Source of the DNA: Pohlia nutans
Taxonomy: Eukaryota; Streptophyta; Bryopsida; Bryales; Mniaceae
Reading direction: 5' to 3'
NCBI GenBank assembly: GCA_022496805.1
Contig: CM040102.1
Location: 4,479,501-4,543,500 of the forward strand
DNA length: 64,000 nt
The notes below the pieces were generated by a model that saw nothing but the letters and a program-made list of their open reading frames with translations, searched no databases and was not told where the DNA came from. Positions 23,793 through 37,700 of this stretch are shown one piece after another. Position 1 is the stretch's first letter. Each line of letters begins with the position of its first letter. The translations under genes and the position numbers were made by a program.

Positions 23793-24793
23793 GGCTAGCG
23801 AGCTCGCAGCAACAACGACAACAGACACAGAAATAACAACACAGACAGACAGAAGATAGATAAGTTAAGTTAGATAGATCACTGGATCGTTGGGCTTTGC
23901 GTTTTCGATTCTACGCAAAAGGTGCTTGCAGTGGCATGATGATGCGTGATCTAGTAGACTCTTAATTACTCGGAGTTGATGATGATGATGATTCCGGGAG
24001 GTTCAGTAGATGTTCCCTGGCTTTTTGTGGAATAGTTTAATGGTATTTTTGGGATCCAGTGATGTTTATCCGCAACTGTGACTGCACTGTGCTGTACAGT
24101 AACTTAATGAGGGTAGAGCTGGGCAGAGTGATGAGCAAATGGTGGGTGGAGTCTGTCGTGATAACTTATTCTTCCAGCTGAGGTGAGCTGAGCTGGGGGT
24201 CTGTTTCTGTTGCCACTTGGCTGTGAATCCCATGCGGCGTTTATCATGTTGTGCAGATGCCATACCCGCCCTTCGGCTTTGACCCGGAGTCTCACCCTGT
24301 ATGTATACCCGGGGTTATTCAGGGCAGGTTTCCATGTGAGTATTGGGCCGGTGAATGCTGCTAAGCATGCCCAGCAGCATGTGTTTTGGGAGGACCAACG
24401 CCAAGATTTGGTGTAGTTATCTCCACTTGCTTCGAAGTTTGGCCCAGCAACTACCCACCAACGCTAAATATTAGTTTTGGAGCCAAAGTTTGAGGTTTCC
24501 CCGCCATCCAGAGAAGCTTTGGCGCAAGCAAATTTCTCACACCAAGCAAGCAAAGATGCTCAATCAACAATTAAATAACGAGCTTGAAGACTATTCACCG
24601 GCCCGTGCTTCAAGGTCATCAAGTAACTTTATATAAAATCTTCATTTTATAAGTTGCCTTGGTGTTCGCTCCAGGGATGCTGCTGGGGTACTTCATGTAT
24701 TACATTCCTCCATATTAAAAATGGCCTTCAAATAGATGCTTGGCGGAATTTTTTTCTCTGGAACTGCTGGGCATGCTCTAAGGTAACTATACC
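23793..24793. other. Upstream region of allantoinase
   Basis: The first ~400 bp (to about 24450) are less AT-rich than the spacer and likely hold the promoter and 5' UTR. I cannot assign a TATA box or start site. No gene is supported here. Confidence 0.3.
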
Positions 24794-25358
24794 TTAACCC
24801 TTAAACGTACCACTCCTTTGTAGGAAAGCCAAACTACACAATTTACTAAATTTTTGCCTTCAAGATTTATCAAAATATATTTTGTAATATTTTTCATGCA
24901 TGGAATTGAATGTTTCCTATCAGTCTTGAAATTTTCAGATTTTTTTGATTTAATACGGCATTTTTAACAAATTTTTAAGTCAAATACTTCAAAAAATAAT
25001 TTTCATTACAAAAAAGCTTTTAAAATTTAATATTTTTTGGGAGCAGGTACAAATTACAATGGAGAATCACATGATATGTTTTCCATAGAAAATTTTTATT
25101 TCAATTTTGAAATTCGAAAACTGAAAATCCCATCATTCATATGTAGTGTAATTCAAACCTTGACCTACAAAGCTTGCACAAGCAATAAAATACTCAATAA
25201 TTGGAAATTTTAAGATTTGAAAAGTGGAGTACAAACTAGACTTAATAAACTTCATTTTCTTAGTTGGGTGTATTAGCAACAAAAGTCATCTTCAAGATCA
25301 AAATTGGGTTTGACCAACAAACATCTAGTAACTGGATGCGTGGACATTTAGGGGTTAA
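24794..25358. mobile_element. TTAA element, family I
   Basis: TTAA-CCCTTAAACGTACC to GGACATTTAGGGG-TTAA, 565 bp. Subterminal TCCT-TTGT-AGGA is at 24814-24825. The left TTAA is the end of the palindrome TAAGGTAACTATACCTTAA (24779-24797). The related copy at 38675-39238 shares 'tttatcaaaatatattttgtaatattttt'. Confidence 0.75.
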
Positions 25359-25953
25359 AGCGTTCACCTTACCAACTGAGCCTATTTACACACATAAAAC
25401 ATAAACTATTTCTAGTGGGTCTCATTAGCAAGTTCTAGAGGATTCCGACGCACTATAGCATGCATTATTTGGATACCGTATGAATAAATTATGAATTTCC
25501 AAAGTGCTCGCTATAGGTTGACCTTAAAGTGACCTTAAACTCTGATGTTCAGATTGTGCACATTCTCATCAACAATAGGGTGCCAGAATCTACTTATTAT
25601 AGAAGATTGAGCTATGGACGCTTTAACCCCTAAATGACCACGCGGACACATTGTGTTCAAGAATAATTTTGTAACTTTGATAACTTTTTTGGATCCTATA
25701 ATTTTGACTAAATGAAAACTAGAGAATTGTTGATGTTTGTTTAAAGAACACAAAAATCCTTCAAGATGGACAATTGTGTTGATTGGTTTGCCAGATAAAA
25801 ATTAAAACTCCAACATAGGCGAACTTGGGACATGACAGTTAGGGAGGTTGATGACCTGGTTACTGCTCCCTCCCGGTTCTACATAGTGTCAGCACTGATA
25901 TGGAATCTATACTTCAAGAAACCCTTCCAAACCCTCTGATCTTTCTTCCAATA

Positions 25954-26360
25954 AGGTTGGATAACCTATTACCACCAACTTAAGCAATCTCGTATATTTT
26001 TGGCAGTTTTAAATTCCAAAAAAAATATGATCGCATCGAAATAGGTTTTGATGAGGATTGCAAAAATTTGCAACATCTAATTCGCATTTGTCAATTTTGT
26101 GCAAAATTCCAAAGTGGAAAGTAACCTTTGACCCAAATCAAACCTCTAGGTTTCCCCATGTTCACACCATGTGGTACTAACTTTCACTCATAATGATACC
26201 CAAAACCACCAACTATTTCTTTGCAATTCTTGGCGTGCCATTGGTCTACTTGAATAGTAAAATTGGTGGTTTTGGGTCTCAACCGTGGTGGCCCAAAGAA
26301 AGGTCTACATGTTATAATTTAGAGAGGTGGTGGTAATAGGTTATCCAACCCTACAAACCT
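25954..26360. mobile_element. Foldback element, GGTTGGATAACC ends
   Basis: GGTTGGATAACCTATTACC at 25955 pairs with its complement ending at about 26350. An inner pair 'acccaaaaccacc' and 'ggtggttttgggt' is also inverted. The termini resemble the AGGT/ACCT family. 26361-27030 shows no feature I can support. Confidence 0.6.
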
Positions 26361-27039
26361 TATCATTTGCTTGTCCACGTACTTCTGTAGGATCCGACAG
26401 TTCCATTTTGATACTACTTTCATGTGCTGGTTGGCACTGCTAGTAGCTTCACAAGCATGTCACTTGGTTCCAAACAGTTTGATTCTCTTTCAATTCTCTT
26501 CATCCTAATGGTCTCTGCCTCAGCACATATTAATTACATTTTAAACCAATGTGATTACAGAGAATTAATCCACAGATTGATTCCACGGGGTTGCCAAAAT
26601 ATAATTAAAATAAATAAAAACGTAATGAGCTGAAAATTACGAGGACCAAAAAAAGAAAATATAATAAATTATTTTTAGCTATCTCTACCTACTTCTAAGC
26701 TATTTTGGGCTATTTTTAATATTTTTTTCTCAAAAATGACAAGGAAGAAATTCTTTTTTTGAGGAACAAACCTTATCATTCAAAAAATATTAAATATTCA
26801 TTCATGGGGTGGTGACCTAGCTGTGGTACTACGGTAGCAATTTTGACACCCTCTTGTTGAATAACTATCATTGTTTTTTAAATGGATTTTGGCAAAAAAA
26901 AATCCTTGAAGTCTGTCATTTCCCCTTACAAAATATTTTTTGGAAAATAATTTCTCTAAAATTCCAGTAACTATTTTTAGAATTAAACTGGATATGATAT
27001 TAACATGCATTTTCGAACACTATACCCTATGCTGTGGTT

Positions 27040-27180
27040 GGTTTGACATTAATTAATTAATTTTTGTCCCAAAGTGCCACATGTCATATTGTAATTGATT
27101 AAGGGTGACGTGGACCTCTCAAAAGCTGAAGTGGACATTCAATTTTGATACCTGGCTATTTGAATTCGATCCTTATGTAC
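27040..27180. repeat. Interspersed repeat, copy 1
   Basis: 'gtgccacatgtcat...gattaagggtgacgtggacctc...tatttgaa' matches 34165-34310 ('gtgccacgtgtcat...gtctaggggtgatgtagacctt...tatttgaa'). The class is unknown. Confidence 0.5.
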
Positions 27181-28077
27181 GACACGTTTGCTTTTGGAAG
27201 TTACTATGCTTTTGGACTTAATTTGTCTTCATTTGATTTTATTGGATAGTTGATGTCATATAATTGTAGTATATTTGTACATTTGTCTCACTGACGGAAA
27301 TGGGTGGTCCTAGTGAGTGGAAAAAAGAATAAATAAAAATGAAAAAGTTCCTGCTCTACGCTCTAGGCTCCATGCTCTAGAGTCATGTACTAGCAAGACC
27401 AACGCTCTGACAAAGCAATTCTGGAAATGAGTTGCTCGTATAAGTAACCAGTTGGTCTGGTCATCTTCAAATACTGCATCCGAACATCAATCTTTTTGAA
27501 TCAATCATTGTTGTTGTGTTTAGTTTTAGAACTCCAGATTTTGTGAGCACTTGAATATAGTACATCTTTGTATGCTCTTGAGATTTTAAATGCTAATCAT
27601 TGTTCTAAAAAATTTGAGAATGTTTGCAGTGAATGATCTGTTAATTTTGCTCAATTTTTTTAGAAATCAACTGATGATCAAACCTTATAATCAGGAATTC
27701 CATACGATAGATAGTCCTAAAATTCGATATATAAGCTCACAACTAAGCCCTCTTTGAACTTCAACGGTGAGGTTTTCTACATGCATATTAATTGAGATAT
27801 ACAACTGCATTCTTGAAAGCATTGTGAAAAGTGATAATATTTCAGTGTTAAGAATGGTCGTTTAGGGGTTAAGGAAATGGTCGTTTTTAGATATAGTTAC
27901 CTTTAGTTAGAAGACAAGAATTCATGTCTCAAGAATCAGGAGTGAATGTCTGCAAGAATTGAATGCATAAGGTGGATGACCCAATAACCGACGTGTACCG
28001 TAAACCAACAATATTTGCAATAGGTGTTCATTGAAAGCTTCTAATTCTATACTAGTACTAGATTTTGCGTGAAAAGC

Positions 28078-28310
28078 TTAACCCCTAAATGTCTGAACGT
28101 GCCTTTGCGGCCAATAGAATACGTTGTATTTTGATTGTATTAGGAATAAATCCACACCTTTACTGGGTTTGAGGTCAAAAGAAAAGTTGAAATTTAGATC
28201 AATGCGGTTCTAGTGAGCTACTGAAATCCCAATTTAGAGTTTCTTGTTTGTAGAAAATCCCAATTATACGACAACGTACGTACTATCCCCATGGAATGTT
28301 TAGGGGTTAA
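28078..28310. mobile_element. TTAA element, 233 bp
   Basis: TTAA-CCCCTAAATGTCTGAACG to GGAATGTTTAGGGG-TTAA. GCC-TTTGC-GGC is a weak hairpin near the left end. Confidence 0.7.
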
Positions 28311-28409
28311 ATTGTTGGTTTATGGGCCACCCACTACACTTTTGGGTTCAGTTATTTTCAGTGGTGCATCAATAGCTTTCAGCTTTCACCGATATATGGA
28401 AGAAGGCCC

Positions 28410-28959
28410 TTAACCCCTAAGCTCCCGAGCGACCATTTTATGGTCGCTGCCCGGAAAAAACGGGCTGCCCGGAACAAAAAAATATTTTTTTGAAAAAATA
28501 AAAAATATTTTAAAATACTACATCAAGTCTACTTTCCAACCCAATTTTAATTATGGCAATCCGAGTTAAACTCCACCCGGGAGAATTTTTCAAAGTAGAT
28601 CACCTCAACATTGTCTTAGTGTTACAAAATTTGCTATTTGGGGAAAGTAATGATGATTCCTCCATCATTTCTCTTGCTTTTTTGAAGTTTATGATAGATA
28701 GCCCAACTTTAACCAATCGTACTAAATTTTGAACTCTAAAATTGAAAATTATAATTTATACAAATTTTTGAAGGTTAATGCTTTTAAATTCATTAAAAAA
28801 TGATCTAAAGATTATTTTGGAAGTTTGACCGTATGGATAATTTGTAAAGATGATACTCTACATTTTGTCTATTGAACCAACCTCCATCAAACATATGGAA
28901 GGCACATATTATAACACATCTATGTTTTGTCCAATACCCCTCGGGCTTTTAGGGGTTAA
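28410..28959. mobile_element. TTAA element, family G
   Basis: TTAA-CCCCTAAGCTCCCGAG to CTCGGGCTTTTAGGGG-TTAA, 550 bp. The subterminal hairpin CGACCATTTTATGGTCG is at 28430-28446. A related copy is nested at 33241-33786. Confidence 0.85.
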
Positions 28960-29799
28960 CTCCTAAAAGGACCAAGATTACCCCTAAAATCTTATCACTT
29001 CTTGTGTATGCTTTTAAGATTGTATTTGTATTTTTCATGAGAATTGTATTGGTATTCATGAATGTAGAGAATTTCGCCATTGAAACCAAGAGAGGACTTA
29101 GTTATGAAATTGTATATAAAATCCACCGTATAGATTACATAGTTATAAGGTTTGATCATGAGTTTTTTCCTAAAAAATATTTGAGCAAAATCAACAATTA
29201 ACTCACTGCAAACATTTTCATAAATTTTAGAACGATGATTAGCATTTGAAATTTCAGGGGCATGTAATGATGTATTTGTATCTAAGTGCTCACAAAAAAA
29301 TGATGTTCTAAAACTAAACACAACAACAATGATTTTTTATTCCAAAAGATTTATGTTTGGATGAAGTGCTTTCTTGGTGACTAATTGAGCGAGTGTCTAT
29401 GATGATTATTAACTGTTACATAGCACCTTCCAAAAATAGAATATTCCAAAATTATTCCGATGTAAATAAATATGTAGATAATATTCGATTATATATATTT
29501 AAACATTTTTGTAATTATTATATAGTTTTGATGACACAATAATGGTAAATGTTTTACACATTGTACAATTTTTTTAGACAAATATGATGCCCTAGTGTAA
29601 AAACGCCCTCCAGGTCATTAACCTCTCTAACTACGTAATTGCACATCTTGAAGGATTTTTGTGATCTCATAATAAATATTTACAATTCTTTAGTTAACAT
29701 TGTGTCAAAATTATGGAATTCAAATAGTTACTAAAATAATGAAATTATTTTTGAACACAATGCATCGTCGTGGTCCTTTAAGATTTAAAGCAGAATTAC

Positions 29800-31267
29800 C
29801 CTCCAATGACACTAATATCTCTATTCCCAAGCCTAATGTGATAGCCTACATCTATTTTTTTTCCAAAGAAGAAGAGTATAGCTCGTATTGACAAACAATA
29901 TACCAGCTTTGGATGCTATTGTTAGCAAAAGTCTTCCAAATTCAAATTGTAACCTTGATTTTAGCAAAAAATATAAAGATACCAATCACTGAGTCGTGGG
30001 AATGCTCTTATTTCATTCATTTTTAGGTAGTGCATAAAGCAATCTTTACTAGAACTAGTGTAGTGTTGTACCATTAGTTTAGTGTTTTTGATGATTTAGC
30101 TCTGATTTAATTTTTATTTTATATTTAAAGTAATTTGATTCAATTTACGATGACAAAATTTGATTAAAAATCCATAAGTGACACCATAGGTTCAAAAGCC
30201 ACGAAACAACTCCGATGCACCTCCTCTCATTAAGAGCTTTTCAACAAATACCAAGAACATGGTAGCCAACCCTACGATTCAGGAGATCTCAATGTAAAAT
30301 ACAAGTTACTAACAAAACAAACAAACAAACAACCTTCTTTATTAGGAGTTAGAAAAGCTCTTGAAACGCAAGCAACAAGAATTTAAAAAAAGCAGTCACA
30401 AGTAGCTCTCCACTCAATCATCTACTATGGTTACTACTATTAGAATAATCATATTCTATATTATGTTCTTGTTGGCACCTCCAGGGTAAGTTACTTCATT
30501 CACATGGATTGTAAAACCTATGATATAATCTTTCCCCTTTTTCTTCTTCACCGTAAAATATGCACATCTATAATCGACACTTATTGTGACTATATTTAAA
30601 ACGAAGGCAGTTTAGATAAAAGAATGATGTGTCTTGCTTTGCAAATAAAAAGGGGCATCATCAAATTGAATTTAACAATAATAATAACAACATTATTATT
30701 ATTAATATCATCTTGTAATTAAGAAAAATCTTTATACTTGATAACAAATTTAGTAGGTTACAAATAAGTGATCATAGCAAGATACATATAATTGGCAAAG
30801 AAAACTACAATCTGATTATGTCACAATTAGTTGTATAAAATTTGTATCCATTTATCAACCTTTCATTTGCCATTTTGATTCCAAATAGTATAGGAGCTAC
30901 CGTAGCCTAGAAGCACCTTTGGCAAAAACTGATTCTAAAAATAAATGTTAGAATTCTGAGAAATTGTTTTTCATTCATCAAAGATCAAATCATGAAGTTT
31001 TATTATTACCAAGTATTATTTACATTCAGTTGATAATATTACTAAACGATTTACTCATTGAATTCAAATATATTGCACTTGGAGTTAAAACAGCCAATTG
31101 ATTACCATCACATGAAAAAGATACACCATATACACCTATCCATTGTCAAATCTCATTGTTAGAACATGAATTTAAGAAACTACAATTTAATATTTATTTT
31201 ACAAATTTTCACAATCACATATGACATGTATTGCATTGAAATAAAATATTATATATACATTAAATTA
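29800..31267. other. AT-rich spacer without recognised feature
   Basis: No inverted ends, genes or clear repeats are seen other than scattered AT runs. Confidence 0.4.
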
Positions 31268-31746
31268 TTAAAAATATATATTTATAAACAAGGTGTTAAA
31301 TGAACCTTTATCGTGAGTAGAAATCCTTCCAAGACACTGTTTATGACAGAACAAAAAATAATTGTCATTTTATGTTGGCGTTGAAATATAAACTTTGTTA
31401 AATCAAAGTCACGATTCACTAAGTTATGTATACAAAAAAAGAAAGAAAAAGATGAACATACTTCTTTAGAATCCGTGTCAAACAAACAGGCTTCATTGGT
31501 GCCACTACCTCCAGCAGCAATCAAATTTTGTGACGTTTGGGTTCCATAAGTGGCAGCATACAAGCGGCAAGGCTAAAACACAAAGTTTATTACACATATA
31601 CCATGAAATTTTTTTTTCACCATCAAGACCAAATAAATCGAATTGCAAATTTTTGAACCAAGTGGGAACAAAAGTTGGCAATAAGATGGCATAGGGACAT
31701 CCAAGACTGCCAGTTTTTGCTACTAAGCACCATAATAATAATAATA

Positions 31747-31779
<33 letters not shown>

Positions 31780-34700
31780 GTTATTATCATGATGACGACG
31801 AAAGGTTAAAGTATTTTTTTAGTAGATGTTCTAAATTTCTTCATCTTGACCATGTAGATATTGATTACCCCTAAACCTCTTTATTGCTAGATTGGGCAGT
31901 TTTGCAAAAATGCATTATAAAATGCAACTAAGAGGGATATTTGAACTTGATGTATGAATAAAAATTCTACACTATGAATTTTAGATTCTACCCATATAGT
32001 CAGATTTGAAACATAAAATTTAAAACTCTTTTGTAATTAGTTTATGAATAAGATATTGGCAATATGTGGATGAAATTTGTTGTGATGGGTAGAAATGTAA
32101 TACTCTAAGTGTAGTGATCTTTGGAGATTTTTTGGCTACTAAATTTTATGAGTTGAATTTTTCTAAAGCACATGTAGACTAAAGTATTCAATTTTTTTGG
32201 TGAATCACTACAACATGAAACGAGGCATAAAATTTTCACAAGTCATCTCCTTTCTTATGAGATCATACATGCATGAAGCTAACTTCCAAAAAATATTTAA
32301 TAAAAACTTGCTTTACCAAAAGTCCATGACAAATGAAAAAAACAACTTTGTTTTTGTACATTGTTCACTTTCTGAACGGTTGAACGTTTAGGGGTTAAGG
32401 GGATGTACATTGGTGATAATGGTACTTCTAGGTAAGTGGCACTTTTGGCACTTTTGGGTGTTCCCACCTTATATGCTCTTCAACACGAGATTACCTCACT
32501 TCTCATAGTAAAATGTGATCCTCAAAAATCAATAACAATGGCAATATTTTTTTAGTTGGGTTTTTCCATCATATTGGGACTTTCGAAATTTACAACTGGC
32601 ATAAATCCAATGGAAAATTGCCCACTTGATCTATGCCAACTGTAAATTTCAAAATGTCCCAATATGATGGAGAAGTCCCAACTAAACGAATATTGCCATA
32701 ACAATAATTTCATGTTCTGTAAAAAATCTCATTACATACCTCATCTTGTCCATTTCCTGGTGGCCACTGAATGTTTTCAAGAAGTTTGCCACTGCCATAG
32801 TCCCATTCCTTAGCGAAGGCAACACAACAAAACACACTATGATGTTGGTGCTTTTGACAATATTATGATTCAACAATAGAAATGAACAATCTTTTTAGGG
32901 TTAAAAGATTAAGAAATCCTAAAAAGATTAAGAAGCCCAAGTTGGGTCTCATGTTTTTTTTAAGCAGTTTTGAGTAGGTCATATGTGGACTTCCTTTCAT
33001 TTAAACTCGTTTGTTTATAAATAGAAACTCTAGTTCTTTATCAAGGGTGGCATGAATAGAGTGTTTGTTTATAACGATAATGACCTAATGTCCACCGGAC
33101 AAAGGGCCATTGGAACAAAATTACTCTCCTCTGTTTGTTTATTGACCAATAAATAAAATATTTTTCACTAATTCTAGTGATACAAAATTGGATCCCATCT
33201 TAATTATATATTATACAATATGATTGATTGAATTTGAAGTTTAACCCCTAAGTGACCGAACGACCATTTTATGGTCGCTGCCCTTTTTTACGGGCTGCCC
33301 GAGATGAAAAAAAACTTTTTTGAAAAATAAAAAATATTTTCAAATAGGAAATCAAGTCTACTTTCCAACCCAATTTGAATTATGTCAATCCGAGTTAAAC
33401 TCCATCAAGGAGAAATTTTCAAAGACAAACACCTCAAATTGTCCTAGTGTTACAAAACTTACTATTTCGGGAAAGTAATGATGTTCCCTCTTTGAATTTT
33501 TTTGCTTTTTTGAACTTTAGAATAGAATGTCTAGTTTCAACCAATCATACCAAATTTCAAATTCTAAAAATAAAATTTGTAATTTTGGTGAATATTCAAC
33601 GATAAATGCTTCTAAATTTGTTTAATGAGTATCGAAAACATTTTTTGAAAGTTTGACCGTATGGATAATTACTAAACATCGTGCTTCTCATTTTCTCTTT
33701 TGAACCAAACTTCATCGAAGTTGTAGAAGCAACATTTTATAGCACATTTAGGTTTGGCCCTTACCCCTCTGTCATTTAGGGGTTAAAACCCATGAATCCT
33801 TGTTTCTTTAGGGGCTAATTGGTAAATTTTCAAATGCCCGTTATTTATGCATTAACATATTAAAATAATTTACATTCATTTATCAAATAAAAGAAACCTG
33901 AAGTTGGTTAGTACGTCGCCACGATCCAGTTAGAATATGACTATTTTCTTCCTTGATGTCAAGAGCATCGCCATACATTTGTACACCATAAATGCTTCGA
34001 ACAGAAGTTCCAGTTCTGGCATCCCACACCTAGTACGCAGCTCAACACAAACTGGGAAGAATCATAAGTGAGCTTAACAACAGAGGATTATATGTCATGA
34101 GGGATAAATGGTGATATGAAATTTTTATTTTTATTTACTTTAGAAACAAATGTTTACCTTGATCGTGGTATGTTTTAATTAATTAGTTATTGTCCCCCAA
34201 AAAAAAGTGCCACGTGTCATCTTGTGGTTGGTCTAGGGGTGATGTAGACCTTCCAAAATTTGACATGGAAACTTAATTTTGACACAAGACTATTTGAACC
34301 AGACCCTCCACGAGTAGAACGGTTGTACTTGGGCATTATGTTATAATGCGAGAGTGTGGTGCCAAAGGCCCATTTGAACACTAGATAGCCCCACTATTCA
34401 GAGTTCTTTTTTAGTTCACAATTTAATTGTTTATAGTACACCATATACTGGGGTATGTGAATGGAATGGGTACATTCATCCATTTAAATAAATTTCATCC
34501 AATTTGAAAAACGATTCAGTCAATTTGGATGAATTTTACCACAATACTATGAAAAAGTAATTATTACTAAAGCCTCTTGTAGCCATAGTATATGGTGATT
34601 TCGGTGAATATTGACAAAGTTTTCAATAAATTCTGCCAAAATGATACACTTTTTTATTCAAGGGTTTTGAGACAGTAGCTCGAGAATGATATAAAGCTGT

Positions 34701-37700
34701 GTGAAAGAATTTTAAGTGATATGAAAAAAATCAAAAGAAATACAATTGTCATTTGTGTGGAATAATAACATATGAAAATGAAACATTTTCAACTCTTTCT
34801 TAATAATCTCTCATGTTGTGCACAAATTTGATTGAAGAGCTTTCACACGTCAACTTGAGATTACAAATGGAAATGCATTTAAAAACTCATTTTGATTTAT
34901 CCACTAAAAACAATGCTAATGCTAAGAGAGAGGGCTAAGTTGTGAACCGCATGTGAGAGTGTATTTAAAACTTATCTATAATTTTTCCTCTAGAGACAAT
35001 GCTATTAGAGAGGATAATTGTATAAATTCAAATTGGCTTACTTGTATTGTATTATCCCAACCTCCACTCAAAGTGATGTTGATGTCGGATGGATGCCATT
35101 TTACAGCAAACACTCTATTAGTGTGCCCTACGGTAGTCACACCATTCCTACAAAACATAGCAAATCTTGAATGTCTTTATTAATGATTTCAAATAAAAGA
35201 ATTTGCAATAATTCCGTGAATTCGATCTAAATGTTCTTTGGCTTTTTGGGGCTTACATTTACAAAAACCATTGATGTCAATTGTACAATTTCAATAAGTT
35301 TATAATACATTTAAGGAATAAATCAATTATTGGTGTATTTTTTTAGGAGTATGTCATAAAAATCAATAAGAGTTAGTTATTAAGATATCATACATGTTTA
35401 CCCTTTTTCAAATGTTTGTATAGGCAATCTTGTAATGCCATTGTATATCCTCACCTGTATCACCCACATGTACATTTCAATGCTAATGCCAAATGCAACT
35501 ATACCATACCCGGCCGTCAAGGTGGGCATGTCGTGTAATTGACTTTTTGAAAATTGCTTTTCAACACATGTCAAATGTAGTGGATATTCTTTAAGATTCT
35601 CTTTATCACCATACAAAATAGTTTTTTTTGAAAAAATGAATTCCTAGATAATTGGATTTGAATTCTATTTTTGCAATTATTTTTTGACAACCCTAACGGC
35701 TAGGTACGGTTTCCTTGTCTAGTCGCCCACAAGCACATTTTAATGCTAATGCTAAGTAAAAAACACTTCTAATTTGCTTGATATTTATATCACAATTTTG
35801 TTTTTTGTTTTTACGGTTTTCAATCTCAAAGGAAAGAAATCTTGAACCCAAGTATTCTCTAGGTTTGTGTGATTTAGTCAGTAGAATTATCTGCAACAAG
35901 CTCTTTATTCACACCAACCTTTACGGTTGAAGTAATTTGTATCCTTGAAGTAAATTGAAAGCTTATTACAAGTTAGACCCACATACCTTGAAGTCATGGC
36001 CAGAGGTAGCAAATTTTTGGCCAGTCGGGTGATGGTCGATTGTGAAAATTTCATTGTCTAACTCCAAACTCATAGCTAGATGCTTCTCGGAAGTAGCATG
36101 CCAATGGTGTATTTGTCCAGTGACATCTTCCATGTCCAAAACCCAATACAAATTCAAACCAATTGTGTAACTAATACTTGAATGACATAGAATTCTTGAA
36201 TCCAAACACTTCATATAATGATACATTCATTTGAATTAAAATGACTATTGGGGATTAAAATAAATAAATTACAAGAATAATGTATCAAGTGGCTTCAAAT
36301 GAGTGAAGTGGCTATACCACATGAAACTAAGACATTCTCTGTGACTTTTGCAAATTTTGAAGGGCGAAAACTCATGGATGAGCATGTCCATTTACGCATG
36401 CCTTTTCTTCCAACATCCAACTTGTATAGAAAGCGGCCATTGCTTGTATTATAGATCTGTAATGATAAATTTGCACAAAATGTGTTTGCGTTTTGTCAAC
36501 TTTAGAACCTATTTGAATAGACTAGTATATAACATTCTTTAGTAGTTTTAAAAATTCAACCTACTCTATTGTGCATGGCAACCAGTAAAAGAAAACTCAA
36601 ACTCAAACGTCTCCTATTCACTATAAAGAGCACATGTGAATAGCTATCACATGTCTTTTTCTTATAACTTTAATCTCTAAATAATGATTTAACTTTTTTA
36701 AGCGGTTTTGAGTAGGTCTTAGTATGCGGACTTCCTTTTGTTTAGATGTAATTGTTTTTTGACTGACACATACAATTTTCTTCATTGATTTTGATGATAT
36801 AAAATTTGATCACATGTGAATTGTATTATTTTTCACAATATGATAGATTGAATTTGTCATTTTAAAACCATGCGTTTAAGAGATTAAACACCTTTCTTCT
36901 AACATGAACTCAAGATTGTAGACAAAAAGAAACTAGATTCTTTTTCCAAGAGTGTTGAGGGAGCTCTTAAAAAAAAACTTCGTCTACCGCTTGGTATGCA
37001 TTGAAGTCTACCTTTGAAAGGAGGTATCAAGGATTAACCTTCCTACCCATTTCTTTGGGATCAAAGTTTATTTTTGGGCAATATATCGCATTATTTTTAC
37101 CTATAAAACCATGTCCCTATGTTATGTTTAATCCCTAAAGAACCAGAAGTCCAAATTGGACCTCATGTTTTCTTTTAGCAATTTTGAGTGGGTCCTATGA
37201 AAACTTCTTTTTGTTCATTTATTAAATTTTTATTGTTTTATTTTAAATTTTAAATTCACTGAGTTAAATGATATAAAATTTAGTCCCATCAATTTATTTA
37301 TTTTCAAGATATGATCAATTGAATTTGACATTCTCAAAGGTCCATGAATCAGTGGTCCTTTAGGGATTAAGATTGATTAGTTGGGAAAGTTGTTCACTCA
37401 CCTCAATTATCCCGACAGACGTACCAACGGCAAGCAAGTCATCGCTATCTTTGGAGAAACGAATGCAAGTAGCCTCTGTGTTTTTCCTGTAGGACAAAAG
37501 ATTGTGAAGAATGGCTATGAACCATGACCATGCATGATCATGATTGTCAACAACATTTTACAAAAGCATAAAATATAAAATAATTGATGTCATTGACATT
37601 ACGAACAAACACTTTATTCACACCAACCTCGAAAGAGGACCGGAGTTTCTATCTCTAAAATAATTAATTGAAATGAATTAGTGAAGAAATAAAAGCAAAA

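Larger units (their letters stand above)
25623..29795. repeat. 4.2-kb inverted duplication with TTAA-type ends
   Basis: The left end TTTAACCCCTAAATGACCACG and the right end GTGGTCCTTTAAGATTTAAAG are inverted copies extending about 230 bp (for example 'cacaaaaatccttcaagatg' and 'gttgatgacctgg' versus their complements). A second, inner pair of arms of about 360 bp is at 27478-27850 and 29000-29360 ('gaatgtttgcagtgaatgatctgttaa' inverted). Other elements sit between, so the structure may be one large foldback element or two opposed copies. Confidence 0.5.
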
